From NCBI GenBank assembly GCA_013362385.1, contig JABFWC010000111.1, forward strand, positions 1-10,382: DNA of 10,382 bases, in the 5' to 3' direction. The notes under the pieces are model-generated. The model made no database searches. It worked only from the letters and a program-made list of their open reading frames with translations, and had not been told where the DNA came from. The position numbers and the translations under genes are program-made. This document shows, piece by piece, positions 7,436 through 10,382 of the stretch; the first letter of the stretch is position 1; each line of letters opens with the position of its first letter. The DNA is from Pseudarthrobacter sp. Its GTDB lineage: Bacteria; Actinomycetota; Actinomycetes; Actinomycetales; Micrococcaceae.

Positions 7436-8644
7436 TTGCCTGACGAGCGGTTGCCGGCAGCGGCTGCACGCGGAACCTCCGCTCCTGCACCAGCCGTGCC
7501 ACCTGGGGAACAGCGCAGTGGACGACGACGGCCCGGCCGCCTGGCGCCCGTCGTCGGCACGGCGCGGAAAATGCTCGGGGACGCCCTGGCGCAGGCCGGG
7601 TACCCGCGGCATGTCGTCGTCGCTTGCAGCGGCGGCCCCGACTCGCTGGCGCTGGCCGCCGTCGCCGCCTACTTCGCGCGCCGCGGCCACGTCGACGGGC
7701 GCCCCCTGACCGTTGGCGCGGTGGTGGTGGACCACCAGCTGCAGGACGGCTCCGCCCAGGTCGCGGCCCGCACCGCCGCAGTCCTGCAGGAGCTCGGCCT
7801 CGCACCCGTGGACGTCCGGAGGGTCACCGTGGCCGGCGCCGGAATGGGGCCCGAAGCCGCTGCCCGCGAGGCGCGGCACGCCGCCCTGGAAGCAGCGGCA
7901 AGGGAACAGAACGCGGGCGCGGTCCTGCTGGGCCACACCCTGGACGACCAGGCGGAGCAGGTGCTCCTGGGCCTGGCCCGCGGCTCCGGAACCCGGTCGC
8001 TCGCCGGGATGCGCCCGGCACGCGTCAGCCCGGGCGGCGCTCTCCTGCTGCGTCCGTTCCTGGGCCTGCGCCGCGCGGACACCGAGGAAATCTGCTTGGT
8101 CGAGGAACTCGAACCCTGGCATGATCCCACCAACCAGGACCCGGTGTACGCCCGCTCGCGCACTCGAGTGGAAGTGCTCCCGCACCTGGAGGAGAAGCTG
8201 GGTCCCGGCGTCGCCGAATCCCTGGCCCGGACCGCCGCGATCCTGCAGTTGGACGCCGACTACCTGGAGGATGTGGCGGAAAGCACCTACGCCTCGCTCG
8301 TGGAGCGGGACGGCAGCGAACTGAGCCTGCCGGAGGAGGCGCTGCGTGCCCTGGCCCCCGCCATCAGGTTCCGGGTGATCGCCAAGGCAGCGGCCGACGT
8401 CGGCGGGCAGCAGCCCGGCTACCGGCGCCTTTTGGCGGCCGAAGCGCTGCTGCGGCGGCAGGGGTCGGCAGGGCCGGTGGAGCTTCCCGGCGGGGTCAGT
8501 GTGTACCGGCTGTCCCTGGCGCAGCTCGAAGGGCAGGCAGGAGGCGCAGCACAGACGGCGCCGGAGAGCCCCGGTTCCGTTCCCCGCGAACGGGCACGCT
8601 GTGGGAAGCTAGTATTCCGGCCCCAAAAGCCACCCGCAAAATAG
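7436..8644 (+). CDS. tilS: tRNA(Ile)-lysidine synthetase
   Basis: TilS attaches lysine to C34 of the CAU-anticodon tRNA-Ile using ATP, so that it reads AUA and is charged with isoleucine; it is normally essential and cytosolic. The 402-residue protein shows the PP-loop SGGPDS (65-70), VDHQLQ (98-103), GHTLDDQAEQVLLGLARGSG (166-185), and a PTNQDPVYARSRTRVEVLPHLE-type stretch around 231-252 that fits the tRNA-binding part of the family. The C-terminal extension is short. The TTG at 7436 abuts the TGA of the preceding gene and has a good ribosome site; starting at GTG 7496 would drop 20 poorly conserved residues and still leave the PP-loop intact. The N-terminal 40 residues are low-complexity. 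hpt follows after 31 nt, the usual actinobacterial pairing. Confidence 0.95.
   Translation: MPDERLPAAAARGTSAPAPAVPPGEQRSGRRRPGRLAPVVGTARKMLGDALAQAGYPRHVVVACSGGPDSLALAAVAAYFARRGHVDGRPLTVGAVVVDHQLQDGSAQVAARTAAVLQELGLAPVDVRRVTVAGAGMGPEAAAREARHAALEAAAREQNAGAVLLGHTLDDQAEQVLLGLARGSGTRSLAGMRPARVSPGGALLLRPFLGLRRADTEEICLVEELEPWHDPTNQDPVYARSRTRVEVLPHLEEKLGPGVAESLARTAAILQLDADYLEDVAESTYASLVERDGSELSLPEEALRALAPAIRFRVIAKAAADVGGQQPGYRRLLAAEALLRRQGSAGPVELPGGVSVYRLSLAQLEGQAGGAAQTAPESPGSVPRERARCGKLVFRPQKPPAK
8577..8615 (+). promoter_or_regulatory. Possible internal promoter for hpt with an upstream palindrome
   Basis: TAGTAT (8610-8615) matches the TANNNT -10 pattern and lies about 60 nt before the hpt start, within the tilS 3' end. 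CCGTTC (8577-8582) and GAACGG (8588-8593) form a perfect 6-bp inverted repeat about where a -35 or operator would lie. There is no recognisable -35 hexamer. This is a weak call based on pattern only. Confidence 0.28.
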
Positions 8645-8664
8645 TCGCACCCCCGCATCTACAC

Positions 8665-8669
8665 AGGAG
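8665..8669 (+). promoter_or_regulatory. Ribosome binding site that selects the hpt GTG start
   Basis: AGGAG ends 6 nt before GTG 8676 but only 3 nt before the in-frame TTG 8673, so GTG 8676 is the better start. The difference is a single residue. Confidence 0.7.
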
Positions 8670-8675
8670 CCATTG

Positions 8676-9227
8676 GTGGATTCAAACGACGTCCAGGCAG
8701 ACCTCAAGCACGTTCTCTACACCAAGGAACAAATCCAGCAGCGCATCACCGAGCTCGCTGCCGAGATCGACAAGGACTACGAAGGCCGCGAGATCCTCCT
8801 GGTGGGCGTCCTCAAGGGTGCCGTGATGGTCATGGCCGACCTTGCCCGGGCGCTCCACAGCCACATTTCCATGGACTGGATGGCTGTCTCCTCCTACGGC
8901 TCCGGCACCCAGTCGTCCGGCGTCGTCCGCATCCTGAAGGACCTGGACACCGACCTGATGGGCAAGGACGTGCTGATCGTCGAGGACATCATCGACTCCG
9001 GCCTCACCCTGTCGTGGCTGAAGACCAACCTGGAATCCCGCGGCACCGCTTCGGTGGAAATCTGCACCGCCTTCCGCAAGCCGACCGCCGCCAAGGTGGA
9101 GATCGACGTCAAGTACGTCGGCTACGACATCCCCAACGAGTTCGTGGTGGGCTACGGCCTGGACTACGCCGAGAAGTACCGCAACCTGGACTTCGTGGGC
9201 ACCCTCGCCCCGCACGTCTACGAGTAG
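8676..9227 (+). CDS. hpt: Hypoxanthine phosphoribosyltransferase
   Basis: A 183-residue purine salvage enzyme that joins hypoxanthine (and probably guanine) to PRPP, forming IMP or GMP and releasing pyrophosphate. The PRPP-binding signature is VLIVEDIIDSGLTL (99-112), with the Glu103-Asp104 pair and catalytic Asp107. GVLKGA (44-49) forms the pyrophosphate-binding loop, and SSYGSGTQSSG (72-82) is the flexible lid. The C-terminal part with VVGYGLDYAEKYRNLDFVG is typical of bacterial HPRT. The length matches the family. GTG 8676 is preferred because of the spacing to AGGAG. It follows tilS closely, as in many bacteria, and is followed after 17 nt by a LacI-family gene rather than by ftsH. Confidence 0.97.
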   Translation: MDSNDVQADLKHVLYTKEQIQQRITELAAEIDKDYEGREILLVGVLKGAVMVMADLARALHSHISMDWMAVSSYGSGTQSSGVVRILKDLDTDLMGKDVLIVEDIIDSGLTLSWLKTNLESRGTASVEICTAFRKPTAAKVEIDVKYVGYDIPNEFVVGYGLDYAEKYRNLDFVGTLAPHVYE

Positions 9228-9244
9228 GCTCCGCCGCAAGCATC

Positions 9245-10297
9245 TTGCCTCAAAACATCGGCATCAAAGACGTGGCGCGGGCGGCCGGGGTGTCCGCCAC
9301 CACGGTGTCCCACGTCCTCAATGACGTTTCCTATGCCCGGGTGAGCCCGGAGACCCGGGAAAAGGTGAAGACAGCTGCGGCCGAACTCGGTTACGGCCCC
9401 AACCGCCTGGCGCAGGCCTTGCGCAGCCGCAGGTCCGGCGTCCTGGGCCTGGTCAGCGAGGACGTCGCCACCACGCCGCATGCAGGCCGCATGATCCTTG
9501 GCGCGGACCAGGCCGCCCGCGCGCGGGGTTACACGCTCATGCTGAGCAACACCGCCGGCTCAGCCGGTACGGACCTGCGCGAAGCCGACGTGGAGTCCCT
9601 GCTGGAACGCCAGGTGGACGGGATCCTTTACGCCACCATGTACCACCGCTGCCTGCAGCCCCCTGCCAACCTGGGCAAAGTCCCCGCGGTCCTGGTGGAC
9701 GCGGTCACCGCCGACGGCGGATTCCCGGCCGTGGTCCCGAACGAATACGGCGGCGCAGCGGCCGCCGTGGAGGCGCTGCACGCCGCCGGCCACACGCGCA
9801 TCGGGTTCCTGAACAACACCGAGGACGTCCCCTCCACCCACCAGCGGCTCAAGGGCTTCCGCGAAACGCTGGACCGCGCCGGACTGGACGGGGCCGGCGC
9901 GCCTGTCGTCACGGCGTCGTCCGACGCCGACGGCGGATACGCTGCCGCCGGCCGAATCCTCGACGGCGGCAACCCGCCGTCGGGCCTGTTCTGCTACAAC
10001 GACCGCATGGCCATGGGAGCCTACCGCGCGGCTGCCGAGCGCGGCCTCGCCATTCCCGCCGACCTGTCCATCGTCGGCTTCGATGACCAGGAGCTGATCG
10101 CCGCCAACCTCCACCCGGGCCTGACTACCGTGGCCCTGCCGCACTATGCCATGGGGGCCTGGGCGGCGGACCGGCTGATCGACATGATCGAAGCCGGCAC
10201 GGCCGGCGCGGAGCCGGAGCCCGTCCTCCTGGCGTGCCCGCTGGTCAGCCGGGGATCCGTCGCCGCGCCGGCGGACCGGGTGCGGGCGCAGGGGTGA
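9245..10297 (+). CDS. LacI-family transcriptional regulator
   Basis: A 350-residue repressor-type DNA-binding protein with a sugar-binding-protein-like effector domain. The N-terminal helix-turn-helix is IKDVARAAGVSATTVSHVLND (residues 7-27). The hinge helix is PNRLAQALRS (52-61), then the effector domain runs from SGVLGLV (64-70) onward, with LVDAVTADGGFPAV near the middle and the family-typical SIVGFDDQELIAANLHPGLTTVALP late in the protein. TTG 9245 is the only sensible start: it lies two codons before the conserved NIGIKDVA, and the next in-frame starts fall inside the DNA-binding domain. The ribosome site is poor (GCAAG). It is 17 nt after hpt on the same strand, so it may be read from the hpt transcript. 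Target genes and effector are not shown here; no transport or sugar gene lies beside it in the window. Confidence 0.93.
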   Translation: MPQNIGIKDVARAAGVSATTVSHVLNDVSYARVSPETREKVKTAAAELGYGPNRLAQALRSRRSGVLGLVSEDVATTPHAGRMILGADQAARARGYTLMLSNTAGSAGTDLREADVESLLERQVDGILYATMYHRCLQPPANLGKVPAVLVDAVTADGGFPAVVPNEYGGAAAAVEALHAAGHTRIGFLNNTEDVPSTHQRLKGFRETLDRAGLDGAGAPVVTASSDADGGYAAAGRILDGGNPPSGLFCYNDRMAMGAYRAAAERGLAIPADLSIVGFDDQELIAANLHPGLTTVALPHYAMGAWAADRLIDMIEAGTAGAEPEPVLLACPLVSRGSVAAPADRVRAQG

Positions 10298-10382
10298 CGG
10301 GCCTTCACAGGCGCTACGCCCAAAGGGACCTTATGCTATCCACTATGCGTGATGTACTCCGGACGGTGTATAGCTAGAAGCT
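10298..10382 (+). promoter_or_regulatory. Intergenic end of window with possible promoter elements
   Basis: These 85 bases after the LacI stop contain no gene. The region becomes AT-richer than the coding DNA from about 10331. TATGCT (10332-10337) fits TANNNT, and TGTATAGCT (10367-10375) resembles an extended -10, so the promoter of the next gene (outside the window) may lie here. A weak GGCG/CGCC hairpin (10310-10320) could be a poor terminator for the LacI gene. None of these is strong. Confidence 0.3.

Noticed and set aside
6326..8185. Long minus-strand open frame (619 codons) opposite the metalloprotease and tilS genes
   Set aside because: It spans two well-supported + strand genes, encodes a composition typical of a GC-rich antisense shadow (His, Gly, Arg, Val rich) and shows no recognisable domain.
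9014..9244. Upstream extension of the LacI frame inside hpt
   Set aside because: It overlaps the hpt coding sequence in another frame, and LacI-family proteins begin just before the helix-turn-helix.
10310..10327. Small hairpins (GGCG/CGCC and CCC/GGG) after the LacI gene
   Set aside because: The stems are of three to four base pairs with no T-run, too weak to call a terminator.
1..10382. Search for CRISPR arrays, tRNA genes, insertion sequences or phage/defence genes
   Set aside because: No spaced direct repeats, cloverleaf, transposase or terminal inverted repeats were recognised; all coding space is taken by ordinary chromosomal families.

Overview
The window is high-GC chromosomal DNA from an actinobacterium. 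Codon choice, gene content and gene order suggest Micrococcaceae (an Arthrobacter or Pseudarthrobacter relative); this assignment is inference from memory of such genomes, not a database match. Coding density is high, no gene-free stretch exceeds about 155 bases, and I see no mobile element, tRNA, rRNA or CRISPR array.

Left part (1-3778). The window opens inside a phosphoketolase gene on the + strand, whose last 556 residues are visible. It converges on a two-gene minus-strand unit: a type-B carboxylesterase (GTG start at 3778) followed after 6 nt by a DUF429 protein with a likely RNase H-like fold. The phosphoketolase and DUF429 stop codons both lie inside one small hairpin (1659-1680).

Middle (3779-4567). 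A long hairpin with a UUCG loop on the minus strand separates the esterase from ppa (inorganic pyrophosphatase), also on the minus strand. A 152-bp divergent intergenic region then separates ppa from the + strand genes.

Right part (4568-10297). Five + strand genes follow: a PBP4-type D-Ala-D-Ala carboxypeptidase (dacB-like), a DUF2342/zincin_2 metalloprotease-like protein, tilS (tRNA-Ile lysidine synthetase), hpt (hypoxanthine phosphoribosyltransferase) and a LacI-family regulator. ppa divergent from dacB-zincin_2-tilS-hpt is the order known in Mycobacterium tuberculosis (Rv3628 to Rv3624c), so this is an old actinobacterial housekeeping cluster linking peptidoglycan trimming, tRNA modification, purine salvage and pyrophosphate removal. 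hpt and PRPP-using reactions release pyrophosphate, which Ppa hydrolyses. The LacI regulator after hpt is the least expected member: in many relatives ftsH follows hpt.

Most of the window is ordinary. The points worth a second look are the metalloprotease/tilS junction (same frame, one UGA, then UUG), the hairpin carrying two convergent stop codons, the altered DxSGLS motif in the carboxypeptidase, the esterase-DUF429 pair and the LacI insertion. I do not see a convincing undescribed system.
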